Source of the DNA: Vulcanimicrobiota bacterium
GTDB taxonomy: Bacteria; Vulcanimicrobiota; Xenobia; Xenobiales; JADMJV01
DNA: 12,480 nucleotides
NCBI GenBank assembly: GCA_023447635.1
Contig: JAEXNA010000104.1
Location: 1-12,480, forward strand
Direction of reading: 5' to 3'
Positions 1-6,625 of the stretch are shown here, one piece after another. A program made the translations under genes and the position numbers. The notes beneath the pieces were generated by a model. That model ran no database searches and had not been told where the DNA came from. It saw only the letters and a program-made list of their open reading frames with translations. Every line of letters starts with the position of its first letter. The first letter of the stretch is position 1.

Positions 1-293
1 AGCGCAAAATCCTAATGGTCCTCGATAACGTGCGCTATCACCACGCGCGATTGGTTCAAGAGTGGGTCGAGGCCAACAGCGACCGCATTGAGCTTCATTT
101 CTTGCCTCCGTATTCGCCCGAGTTCAACCCCATCGAGAATCTGTGGCGGTTGACGAAACGAGCGACGACACACAACCGTCACTTCGCCACCCTCAAGGAT
201 CTCTGCGACCGTCTGTTCCGTCGCTTCAACCGGTACCAAGGCAATCCAGCCTCGCTTCGGGGCCTGGTCCGACAGTTTTTTGAGGAGGCTTAA
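1..293 (+). CDS. IS630-family transposase, C-terminal part (5' end outside window)
   Basis: This is the C-terminal part of a DDE-superfamily transposase, the enzyme that cuts and rejoins IS630/Tc1-mariner-type elements, usually at TA targets. The frame is open from base 3 and ends at TAA 291-293, so the gene begins left of the window; the ATG at 15 is internal. Visible hallmarks are the LDNVRYHHA block, carrying the second catalytic Asp, and the PPYSPEFNPIENLWR block, whose Glu is the usual third catalytic residue. The tail (TTHNRHFATLKDL...) also fits the family. The first catalytic Asp would lie upstream and cannot be checked. The reading frame is intact as far as it can be seen, so the copy could be functional or a 5'-truncated remnant. 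It has no evident link to the metabolic genes that follow. Confidence 0.9.
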   Translation, partial: RKILMVLDNVRYHHARLVQEWVEANSDRIELHFLPPYSPEFNPIENLWRLTKRATTHNRHFATLKDLCDRLFRRFNRYQGNPASLRGLVRQFFEEA

Positions 294-334
294 TTCATGG
301 TCCAGTCAACGCACGGAAGTTTAGCACCTCAATA
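294..334 (+). mobile_element. Probable right end of the IS630-type element
   Basis: IS630 elements usually end within a few tens of bases after the transposase stop, with a terminal inverted repeat next to a duplicated TA. The stretch after the stop contains GGAAGTTTAGCACCTCAATA (315-334), whose final TA is a plausible target duplication. The left end is not in the window, so the inverted repeat cannot be matched and this boundary is an inference. Confidence 0.3.
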
Positions 335-392
335 GACTATGCCTCGCGAGAAGTGCGAAAAGTAGGCCTTAGGGGCGCCTTTTTCGTGAGGC

Positions 393-455
393 GGTCCATA
401 GCGGATCGCGGTAGGCTATCCCCGGATTCGGGGGGCATCCGCTAAGACCATAGCC
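393..455 (+). other. Nested inverted repeat with possible pseudoknot (candidate structured RNA or DNA element)
   Basis: Three nested complementary arms are present. GGTC 393-396 pairs with GACC 446-449, TAGCGGAT 399-406 pairs perfectly with ATCCGCTA 437-444, and CCCCG 420-424 pairs with CGGGG 429-433 around a GATT loop. In addition, GGCTAT 414-419, which would sit in the internal loop, is complementary to ATAGCC 450-455 just 3' of the stem. That gives either a pseudoknot or an alternative stem. The element lies about 55 bases upstream of the M13 peptidase start, so it could be a structured leader, a protein-binding site or a remnant linked to the nearby IS. I recognise no known riboswitch consensus in it. 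Confidence 0.5.
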
Positions 456-511
456 GGGTACAAACCTGGAGAGATCAAGGGCGGCGGGCGGTCGGGGCGA
501 AGGCGCTACGA

Positions 512-2563
512 ATGAGCGACTCCGCTTCGCGGAAGATCTCTCGGGTAGCCGCCGACACTCCCAGGTCGGCCGGTTCGGGGCGGAGGGAGAACGACGACGG
601 TCCTGGCGCCGCGATAGGCGGATGGCCGTCGGCATCCGGCTACCCGCGCTCGTTCCTGGATTCGAGTGCTCTTCCCGGCGAGGATTTTTACCGGTTCGCC
701 GTGGGCGGTTATGAGGACGCACTGGAGATTCCGCCGGACCGGGCGGGCTACGGGTTGCGATCGGAACTGGCCGAGCGGGTGGAGGCGTCGCTCCACGAGA
801 TTTTGGAAGAGGCGGCCAACGGAGATTTCGAGCCGGGCACGCCAGAGCGGAGGTTGGGCGACTTCTATGTTTCCGGGTTGGACACCGAGGCTATGGATGC
901 TCAGGGCTGCGATCCGGTTGCCGACTGGTTGGCGCTGGTCGACTCGGTCGCTGACCTGGAAGGTTTGCAGTCGGCGGTCACCGAGATGCATCGCGCCGGG
1001 CTGGCGGGACTGTTCGTTTTTGCTTCGAGCGCGGACCTGCACGATCCCGGGTTGACCGTGGGGTGGGCCGACCAGGGCGGGCTGGGGCTGGGCAGCGAAA
1101 GCTACTACACCTCGAACTCGCCACGTAATCTCGAGCTTCGGGACAAGTACGAGCGGCATATCGCGCGCGTGCTCAAGCCGCTGGGCGGCAGTGGGTACGA
1201 TGCGCGAAGGGCTTTAGGGGTCGAGATGAGACTGGCCAACGCTTCGCAATCGACGGTGCAGCGCCGCCACCCTCGCAACTACGACTTCCCCCTGAACCGC
1301 CGGGAATTGGGGCGCTCGATGAGCCGCTGGGATTGGATTCGTTATCTCGACGAGATAGGGGTCGACCCTGGGGCGGACCGCTTCAACCTGGGGAACCCGG
1401 TCTACTTCGCCGCGCTGGACCGCTCTTTGGAAGACGTGCCGCTGCTGGACTGGAGGGCCTATCTTCGCTGGCAGGTCGCTCGCCAAACCTGCCCCTACCT
1501 GGGGGCAGAGTTGCGCGAAGCTCATTTCGACTTTTTCTCTGCGACGCTCAGCGGGGTCGAGGAGCGCAGCCCTCGCTGGCGCGTGATGGTGGGGCTGGCC
1601 GAGGCCCTGCTGGGCTCTACGCTGAGTCGCAAATTTGTCGAGCGCTGTTTCTCGGCTTCGGCCCGGGAGAGTGCGACGCGGATGATTCACGGTCTGGTGG
1701 CGGTGTTGAGGGAGAGGATCAAAGATCGGCCCTGGCTGGGCGCTTCGGCCAAGGCTCAGGCGCTGGCCAAGCTCGACGGGTTGAAGATCAAGGTGGGCTA
1801 CCCGGATCGTTGGCAGGATGACTCGGACTGTGAGATCGGGCGAGACTTTTTCGCAAATATCATGGCCGCGAAGGGCAGCTCGCGCCGCCGCGATATCGCC
1901 AGGATCGGCGCCCCGGTCGACCGTTTAGAGTGGGCGATGTCGCCCTGCACGGTGAACGCCTACTACAGTCCGCAGCGCAACGAGATCGCCTTTCCGGCGG
2001 CTCGTTTGCTTCCTCCGTTCTTCGACCCGCAGGGGGATGCAGCCGTCAACTTTGGCAGCACGGGGGTGACGGTGGGGCACGAGTTGACTCACGGCTTCGA
2101 CGACTCGGGGGCGCGCTATGACGCTTCAGGGGCGCTGAGTCCGTGGTGGAGGACGCGCGACGAGCGGAACTTTCGCGAGATCGCGAGCGCGGTGATGGAG
2201 CAGATGAGCGAGTTCCACTATCAGGGGGTGCCGGCCGACGGTCGTCTGACGACGGGCGAGGCGCTGGCCGACCTGGGTGGATTGGAGCTGGCTTACGCGG
2301 CGATGTGTCGGGAGGTTCCGGATGAGGTTGTGGAGGGGTTGACGCGGGACCAGCGCTTTTTCCTGGCCTACGCGGCGTCCCGCCAGGAGAAGTTGAGGCC
2401 CGAGGCGGCACTGACTCAGTTGCGGACGGCGGTTCATCCGTTGCCGTCGTTTCGGGTGTTGGAGGCGGTGAGCAATTTCGAGCCTTTCTACGGAGCTTTC
2501 AATTTGGAGCCGGGGCAGGCGCTGTTTCGACCGGCTGAGGAGAGGGTGCGACTGTGGGTTTGA
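512..2563 (+). CDS. M13 (neprilysin/PepO-like) zinc metallopeptidase
   Basis: A zinc endopeptidase of family M13 that should cleave oligopeptides inside its closed chamber. The 683 residues match the usual 650-700 of the family. The N-terminal M13 domain starts near residue 50 (PGEDFYRFAVGGY). The substrate-binding NAYY is at 482-485. The zinc site HELTH is at 523-527, and the third ligand is Glu583 in GEALADLGG, with Asp587 in the conserved place. His642 and Arg648 in HPLPSFR fit the transition-state pair, and the C-terminal Trp is next to last. The catalytic set is therefore complete. No signal peptide or membrane anchor is visible: residues 1-45 are polar and of low complexity. This suggests a cytoplasmic enzyme unless the true start differs. 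The ATG at 512 has a modest GAAGG ribosome site at 499-503. No operon partner is evident upstream. Confidence 0.93.
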   Translation: MSDSASRKISRVAADTPRSAGSGRRENDDGPGAAIGGWPSASGYPRSFLDSSALPGEDFYRFAVGGYEDALEIPPDRAGYGLRSELAERVEASLHEILEEAANGDFEPGTPERRLGDFYVSGLDTEAMDAQGCDPVADWLALVDSVADLEGLQSAVTEMHRAGLAGLFVFASSADLHDPGLTVGWADQGGLGLGSESYYTSNSPRNLELRDKYERHIARVLKPLGGSGYDARRALGVEMRLANASQSTVQRRHPRNYDFPLNRRELGRSMSRWDWIRYLDEIGVDPGADRFNLGNPVYFAALDRSLEDVPLLDWRAYLRWQVARQTCPYLGAELREAHFDFFSATLSGVEERSPRWRVMVGLAEALLGSTLSRKFVERCFSASARESATRMIHGLVAVLRERIKDRPWLGASAKAQALAKLDGLKIKVGYPDRWQDDSDCEIGRDFFANIMAAKGSSRRRDIARIGAPVDRLEWAMSPCTVNAYYSPQRNEIAFPAARLLPPFFDPQGDAAVNFGSTGVTVGHELTHGFDDSGARYDASGALSPWWRTRDERNFREIASAVMEQMSEFHYQGVPADGRLTTGEALADLGGLELAYAAMCREVPDEVVEGLTRDQRFFLAYAASRQEKLRPEAALTQLRTAVHPLPSFRVLEAVSNFEPFYGAFNLEPGQALFRPAEERVRLWV

Positions 2564-2622
2564 GGGGTTGCGGCATCGGGTGGAGAAGTCCACTGCAGAC
2601 GAACATGTCGTAGGAGGGCGAG

Positions 2623-2979
2623 ATGATGGAATGTCCCAGATGTCGCGAGGGGCTCAGGCGAGCCGACCGCGCCAGCGTGGAGATCGACTTTTGTAGCCGC
2701 TGCCGCGGAGTGTGGCTAGACGGAGGAGAGCTAGAGAAACTGCTGGACCGCTCGGGCGACTACTATCCGCCGAGCTATAGCCAGGAGTCGTTCCGCCGCG
2801 ACGATCGCGACCACCGGCACGACGAGCACCGACATCACGACCACGACCACGGCCGTCGGCAAGAGCACGGCTACGGGCACAGTCACGGCGGGCATAGTGG
2901 ACACGGACACGACGGGCACGGCCACAAGCGGCACAAGAAGAAGGGGTTCCTGGGCGAACTGTTCGACATCTTCGACTGA
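2623..2979 (+). CDS. zf-TFIIB zinc-ribbon protein with histidine-rich tail
   Basis: A 118-residue protein with two parts. Residues 4-41 form a zf-TFIIB-type zinc ribbon: CPRC at 4-7, CSRC at 24-27, followed by the family's GVWLDGGELEKL. Residues about 60-110 are extremely His-rich (16 histidines mixed with Asp, Arg and Gly), and the end is basic then hydrophobic (KKKGFLGELFDIFD). The four cysteines should bind one zinc. The His tract could store or buffer Zn, Ni or Co, which is an inference from composition. AGGAGG at 2612-2617 is a strong ribosome site. It is 5 bases from the first ATG (2623) but 8 from the second (2626), so translation may begin at residue 2. The gene follows the M13 gene by 59 bases, so both could be on one transcript. 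A zinc peptidase beside a metal-binding protein is suggestive, but no more than that. Confidence 0.85.
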   Translation: MMECPRCREGLRRADRASVEIDFCSRCRGVWLDGGELEKLLDRSGDYYPPSYSQESFRRDDRDHRHDEHRHHDHDHGRRQEHGYGHSHGGHSGHGHDGHGHKRHKKKGFLGELFDIFD

Positions 2980-3052
2980 GCCGGCAGGTTCGGTTTGACG
3001 TCCGGTTTCGATGTTCGGGCTTCGTTCAAATTTTGGCAATCTTCTTGTTAGG

Positions 3053-3094
3053 AGTCGGCAATAAGTCGGCTTCTTCGCGTTCATAAGTTCGAAC
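3053..3094 (+). promoter_or_regulatory. Candidate operator region upstream of the HTH-GlpD gene
   Basis: AGTCGGC occurs at 3053-3059 and again at 3064-3070, exactly 11 bases apart, so both copies lie on the same helical face. A perfect palindrome GTTCGAAC lies at 3087-3094, with another GTTC at 3079-3082. All lie within 55 bases of the start codon of a gene whose N-terminus looks like a DNA-binding domain, so autoregulation is possible. No convincing -35/-10 pair was found. Such short repeats can arise by chance. Confidence 0.25.
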
Positions 3095-3106
3095 GACAAT
3101 GGTGCT

Positions 3107-5206
3107 ATGACCATGAACTTTGCCGATACCCTGAAGGACACCCGCGAGCGCGCCGGGCGGACTCAAGAAGATACTGCGCGCCTGACCAATATCGACCGAC
3201 GCCGGGTGGCCCATCTGGAGAGCGGCGACAGACCGCCGACAGAAGAAGAAGTGACTCGACTTGTCCGTGAGGAGTGCCTTCCGCCCGGCGTCTGGGCGGA
3301 AGCGCGCGTCGTGCGGCGCTACAAGTCGTCCTGGAACGAAAAAGCTCAGATTTTTTTGCGACCCACGGATTTTCCGATGGAGTCACGGCTGAGCGCGGCG
3401 CGTAAGGTGTTCGGCCGTGTCGTCGCCCAGCGATGGGAGCAGGTCGAGAGCCGAGAGGACTGTTTGGCTCGAATCGACTTTCTTCGCTATGCGGGTGCTG
3501 ATTCGGGGCTCGAGTTTCACTTTTTGCTGGGTCTGACTGCTGAAGCCTCGGACCCTTGCTGGCCATGGCCGGCGGTTTGCTGGCCGGCCGGGCCGGACGG
3601 AGGGGGAGTTGGGGCGTGGGACTGGAAAACTCCTCGCATGAATCGTGACGACATGCTTGGCCTGGTGCAGAACCGCACGGAACCGTGGGATATTTTGATC
3701 ATCGGCGGCGGGGCGACGGGCGTCGGGGCGGCGCTGGATGCGGCATCCCGAGGCCACTCCGTGCTGCTGCTCGAGGGCGCCGACTTCGGTAAAGGCACCT
3801 CATCGCGCAGCACCAAACTGGTGCACGGCGGCGTGCGTTATCTGCAGCAGGGCGATATCCCGCTGGTCATGGGCGCTCTCAAAGAGCGCGGCATCATGCG
3901 CCAGAACGCGCCGCACCTTGTCTCGGACCTGGCCTTCGTGGTGCCCAACTACACCTGGTGGGAGGCGCCGTTCTACGGCGTCGGCATGAAAGTCTACGAC
4001 GCGCTGGCAGTCAAATATTCGTTCGGGCGCAGCAAACTGCTCTCTAGCGAAGAGACGGTCGAGCGTATCCCCACCATCGCCACCGAGGGTTTACGCGGCG
4101 GCGTGGTCTACTACGACGGCCAGTTCGACGACGCTCGTATGCTGATCAATATGGCTCAGACCGCGTCCGAGCAGGGCGCCGTGCTGTTGAACTACACTCG
4201 GGTGGAAGGCCTGCTGCGCAACGAGGAAGGGTTCGTCGACGGCGTGACCGCTCACGACCTGGAGAGCGGCCGCAGTCACGAGTTCCGAGCCAAAGTCGTG
4301 CTCAACTGCACCGGCCCGTTCGCCGACACCGTACGCCGCTTCGACGACCCGGAGGTCAAGCCGATGATCTCCCCCTCCACCGGCGTCCATATCGTCCTCC
4401 CCAAGGAGTTTCTCCCCCGAGGCACCGCCATCATGGTGCCTCACACCACCGACGGTCGAGTGCTCTTCGCGATCCCGTGGCACAACTGCGTGGTGGTCGG
4501 TACGACTGACAACCCGGTCGACGAGATTTTGCTCGAGCCCAAGCCGACCCGGGAAGAGGTCGACTTCATCTTAGAGAACGCCCGCCGCTATCTGGAAAAG
4601 CCGCCCGAGTTGAGCGACGTGCTCAGCGTCTTCTCCGGCATTCGCCCACTGGTCAAAGCCGGCGCCGGCGAAAATACCGCCGCCCTGAGCCGCGATCACA
4701 CCATCAGCGTCTCGAAAACCGGGTTGGTCACTATGGCGGGCGGCAAGTGGACCACCTACCGCCACATGGCCGAAGACCTGATCAATACGGCCGAAACGCT
4801 GGGCGGCCTGGACGGGCGCCGCTGCATCACCAAGCATCTGAACATTCACGGCTACCATCAGCACGCGGACCAGTTTGGCGACCTGGCCCACTACGGCTCG
4901 GATGCCGTCGAACTGCGCCGTTTGCTGAAGCAGGACGGGAACGACGCCAGGATCCACCCGCGCCTCGCCTTGACGGTGGGCGAAGTCCGCTGGGCTGCCC
5001 GCTACGAGATGGCGCGCACGGTCGACGACGTGCTCAGTCGCCGTTCGCGCAGTCTGCTGTTCGACGCCGCCGCAGCCAGCGAGGCCGCGCTAAAGGTTGC
5101 CGAGTTGTTGGCCGAAGAGACCGGCCGCGAGACCGCCTGGGTGGCCGAGCAGGTAGCTTCGTTTGAGTCCCTGGCGAAGGGGTATCAGGTGGATCACCTT
5201 GTCTAG
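3107..5206 (+). CDS. glpD: Cro/CI-type HTH region fused to aerobic glycerol-3-phosphate dehydrogenase (GlpD)
   Basis: From about residue 178 this is a complete FAD-dependent glycerol-3-phosphate dehydrogenase. The enzyme oxidises sn-glycerol 3-phosphate to dihydroxyacetone phosphate and passes electrons to quinone at the inner membrane. Visible are the dinucleotide fold GGGATGVG (200-207), the signature GTSSRSTKLVHGGVRYL (230-246) and GGKWTTYR (545-552). A helical C-terminal domain covers roughly 580-699. Counted from Met178 (ATG 3638) the enzyme is 522 residues, the normal size. The preceding 177 residues are extra: residues 4-58 resemble an XRE/Cro-CI helix-turn-helix (RERAGRTQEDTARLTNIDRRRVAHLESG), followed by an unassigned linker rich in Trp, Pro and Gly near its end. 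No stop separates the two parts, but neither 3107 nor 3638 has a good ribosome site. Either it is a true fusion, or GlpD starts internally. No glpK or glpF is present here. Confidence 0.85.
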   Translation: MTMNFADTLKDTRERAGRTQEDTARLTNIDRRRVAHLESGDRPPTEEEVTRLVREECLPPGVWAEARVVRRYKSSWNEKAQIFLRPTDFPMESRLSAARKVFGRVVAQRWEQVESREDCLARIDFLRYAGADSGLEFHFLLGLTAEASDPCWPWPAVCWPAGPDGGGVGAWDWKTPRMNRDDMLGLVQNRTEPWDILIIGGGATGVGAALDAASRGHSVLLLEGADFGKGTSSRSTKLVHGGVRYLQQGDIPLVMGALKERGIMRQNAPHLVSDLAFVVPNYTWWEAPFYGVGMKVYDALAVKYSFGRSKLLSSEETVERIPTIATEGLRGGVVYYDGQFDDARMLINMAQTASEQGAVLLNYTRVEGLLRNEEGFVDGVTAHDLESGRSHEFRAKVVLNCTGPFADTVRRFDDPEVKPMISPSTGVHIVLPKEFLPRGTAIMVPHTTDGRVLFAIPWHNCVVVGTTDNPVDEILLEPKPTREEVDFILENARRYLEKPPELSDVLSVFSGIRPLVKAGAGENTAALSRDHTISVSKTGLVTMAGGKWTTYRHMAEDLINTAETLGGLDGRRCITKHLNIHGYHQHADQFGDLAHYGSDAVELRRLLKQDGNDARIHPRLALTVGEVRWAARYEMARTVDDVLSRRSRSLLFDAAAASEAALKVAELLAEETGRETAWVAEQVASFESLAKGYQVDHLV

Positions 5207-5216
5207 TCATCGCAAA

Positions 5217-5384
5217 ATGAACAAGGAGTCGGCTAAAGACCTGCTCTTTCTGTTCTTCGCCCTTGGGGTCATCATCGCCGTTCTGATCATCGCCGGGACC
5301 CAGTTCCGCGACCCCACCGCCGGAGAGAATCGGGACTGGTACTACGAGCGGATCGCTCCGCCCGGCACCCGCCGCCCGCGCTAA
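5217..5384 (+). CDS. Small single-pass membrane protein, 55 residues, function unknown
   Basis: A short ORF beginning 10 bases after the glpD stop. I chose ATG 5217 (MNKESAKDLL...) over the in-frame start at 5163, because the latter would overlap glpD by 44 bases and add an unlikely basic stretch before the helix. Residues about 8-26 (LLFLFFALGVIIAVLIIAG) form one clear membrane helix. The rest is a polar 29-residue tail ending in basic residues and prolines. It has no recognised domain. The close spacing suggests co-transcription with glpD, and it could help anchor or tune a membrane enzyme, but that rests only on position. There is no obvious ribosome site, so translation may be coupled to glpD. 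Confidence 0.6.
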   Translation: MNKESAKDLLFLFFALGVIIAVLIIAGTQFRDPTAGENRDWYYERIAPPGTRRPR

Positions 5385-5405
5385 GTGTTCGGTCCCCGAC
5401 GGGTT

Positions 5406-5496
5406 GGCGTCATCGGAAATGGGCTTTGACGCCCATATAGGGCGACGCCGCCGTCCTCACTACGGGCTAGCAATTCGCTAAGCTTCAACGAAGGCT
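5406..5496 (+). other. Cluster of small inverted repeats in the gap before the pilus genes
   Basis: The 145-base gap between the small membrane protein gene and the platform gene contains several short stems. ATGGGC 5419-5424 pairs with GCCCAT 5431-5436. Competing with it, GGCGTC 5406-5411 pairs with GACGCC 5428-5433. Further 3', TAGC 5468-5471 pairs with GCTA 5477-5480, and CTTC 5483-5486 pairs with GAAG 5490-5493. None is followed by a T-run, so a classical terminator is not supported. The overlap of the first two stems would allow switching, but each is short. Confidence 0.3.
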
Positions 5497-5529
5497 CCCG
5501 CCCGGCAAAGTCGAATCGGACTGCTACCT

Positions 5530-6573
5530 ATGTCCGGTGTTCGCTCTTCGGATATCGCGCTGTTCTTCCGCCGCCTGCACGCCATGCTGCAGGCCGGCGT
5601 CTCCCTGCCCAACAGTCTCTCCTACCTGGAGATTGGCGAGCCTAATCCCGCCTTCCGCAGCGTCCTGCAGGGCTGCCTGGACACCGTTCTCAAAGGCTTC
5701 CCCCTTTCGACCGGGATGCGGCGCTACAGCGCTTTCTCGACCCTGACCGTCGAGATGGTGGCCAATGGCGAAAAGATGGGCTCGCTGGTGGCCACCTTCG
5801 GTCACCTGAGCACCCTGCAGGAGCGTCAGATCGAGCGGCGGCAGCGGATCGTCTCGGCCATGGCGTACCCACTCTGTCTGCTGACCGTGATGCTGCTGGT
5901 GGTCGGTCTGTTCGTCACCTTCGTGGCCCCCGGCGACGAAGGGCTGTTCGCCGTCCTGGGCGACGACGTCCCCTGGCCCAGCCAGGTTCTGATCGCACTC
6001 TCCGGGTGGCTCTCCAACCCCTGGCTGATGGGGGTTACCGCCTTGATCTTGGGCACCTGCGTAGGAGGCTTCCGGAAGATCTATCGCGACTCACCCGCCT
6101 TCCGACTGCAGGTCGACACCTTCTGCCTGGACCTGCCCGTGATCGGGCCGCTGCTCTCCCGCCTCGATTCGGCCCGCTGCCTGGACGTGCTGGCCTCGTC
6201 CCTGAAGGTCGGCCTGAGCATCGTGGCGGCGCTAAAGAACAGCATCCGAGTCGCCTCGAATGCCAAGTTCCGCCAGGACCTGGAGGCTGCTAACAGCGCC
6301 ATCATGCAGGGTCAGGGGCTGGGCAGCGCCCTGGCCGACTCGACCTCGATCCCGCGTTTTGCCACCTCGCTGATCGAAGTCGCCGAAGAGGCCGGTCAGT
6401 TGGACGAAGCGTTAGAGCGCACGGCCGCCATCCTGGACGACGATGTCAACGATGCTCTAAGCCGGGCGGTGGCACTGGCCGAACCGCTGCTGTTGAGTGT
6501 GGGAGGCGTCGCGGCCGGTTTCGTGGCGGTGGCCACCTTCTTGCCCATTATCCGCCTGGTCTCTAATCTTTGA
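5530..6573 (+). CDS. Type II secretion / type IV pilus inner-membrane platform protein (GspF/PilC family)
   Basis: The polytopic platform protein that sits in the inner membrane above the assembly ATPase and helps insert pilin subunits into the growing filament. Its 347 residues hold two GspF domains (about 6-133 and 195-342). Membrane segments lie near 112-134 (after MAYP), 165-183 and 315-343, the usual three. The second domain shows the family pattern EEAGQLDEALERTA and then AEPLLLSVGG. It is shorter than typical GspF/PilC (about 400) because the N-terminal cytoplasmic stretch before the first domain is nearly absent. No ribosome site is obvious at ATG 5530. It heads a run of pseudopilin genes, but no GspE/PilB ATPase is in the window. 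Whether the machine is a pilus or a secretion system cannot be decided here. Confidence 0.92.
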   Translation: MSGVRSSDIALFFRRLHAMLQAGVSLPNSLSYLEIGEPNPAFRSVLQGCLDTVLKGFPLSTGMRRYSAFSTLTVEMVANGEKMGSLVATFGHLSTLQERQIERRQRIVSAMAYPLCLLTVMLLVVGLFVTFVAPGDEGLFAVLGDDVPWPSQVLIALSGWLSNPWLMGVTALILGTCVGGFRKIYRDSPAFRLQVDTFCLDLPVIGPLLSRLDSARCLDVLASSLKVGLSIVAALKNSIRVASNAKFRQDLEAANSAIMQGQGLGSALADSTSIPRFATSLIEVAEEAGQLDEALERTAAILDDDVNDALSRAVALAEPLLLSVGGVAAGFVAVATFLPIIRLVSNL

Positions 6574-6610
6574 GTGTTGGATATTTTCGCTACCCGAAAG
6601 AGTCCATCTC

Positions 6611-6619
6611 TGATACTAT
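6611..6619 (+). promoter_or_regulatory. Possible extended -10 promoter element for the PilV-like gene
   Basis: TG-A-TACTAT fits an extended -10 (TGn plus hexamer) and lies 6 bases before ATG 6626. Transcription from it would begin at or next to the start codon, giving a leaderless message. No -35 at standard spacing is convincing, which extended -10 promoters can tolerate. The 52-base gap after the platform gene leaves room for such a promoter. Confidence 0.35.
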
Positions 6620-6625
6620 TTAGGG

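Noticed and set aside
364..384. Terminator-like sequence (AGGC...GCCT followed by TTTTT) after the IS element
   Set aside because: The stem is only about 4 base pairs with an irregular loop, which is too weak to call an intrinsic terminator.
506..1159. Minus-strand open reading frame (217 codons) opposite the M13 gene start
   Set aside because: No family features were seen, and the + strand M13 frame is firmly supported by catalytic motifs.
2580..2593. Small hairpin GTGGA-GAAG-TCCAC between the M13 and zinc-ribbon genes
   Set aside because: A five-pair stem without a T-run is not enough for a terminator, and stems this short are frequent by chance.
5163..5216. Upstream start for the small membrane protein, overlapping glpD by 44 bases
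   Set aside because: It would add an 18-residue Arg/Trp-rich extension. ATG 5217 gives a normal small membrane protein just after the glpD stop.
5385..5529. Possible c-di-GMP riboswitch before the pilus platform gene, suggested by context
   Set aside because: I looked for the GEMM-I core motifs (GCAAACC and GCAAAGC type segments) and did not find them. Only short unrelated stems are present.
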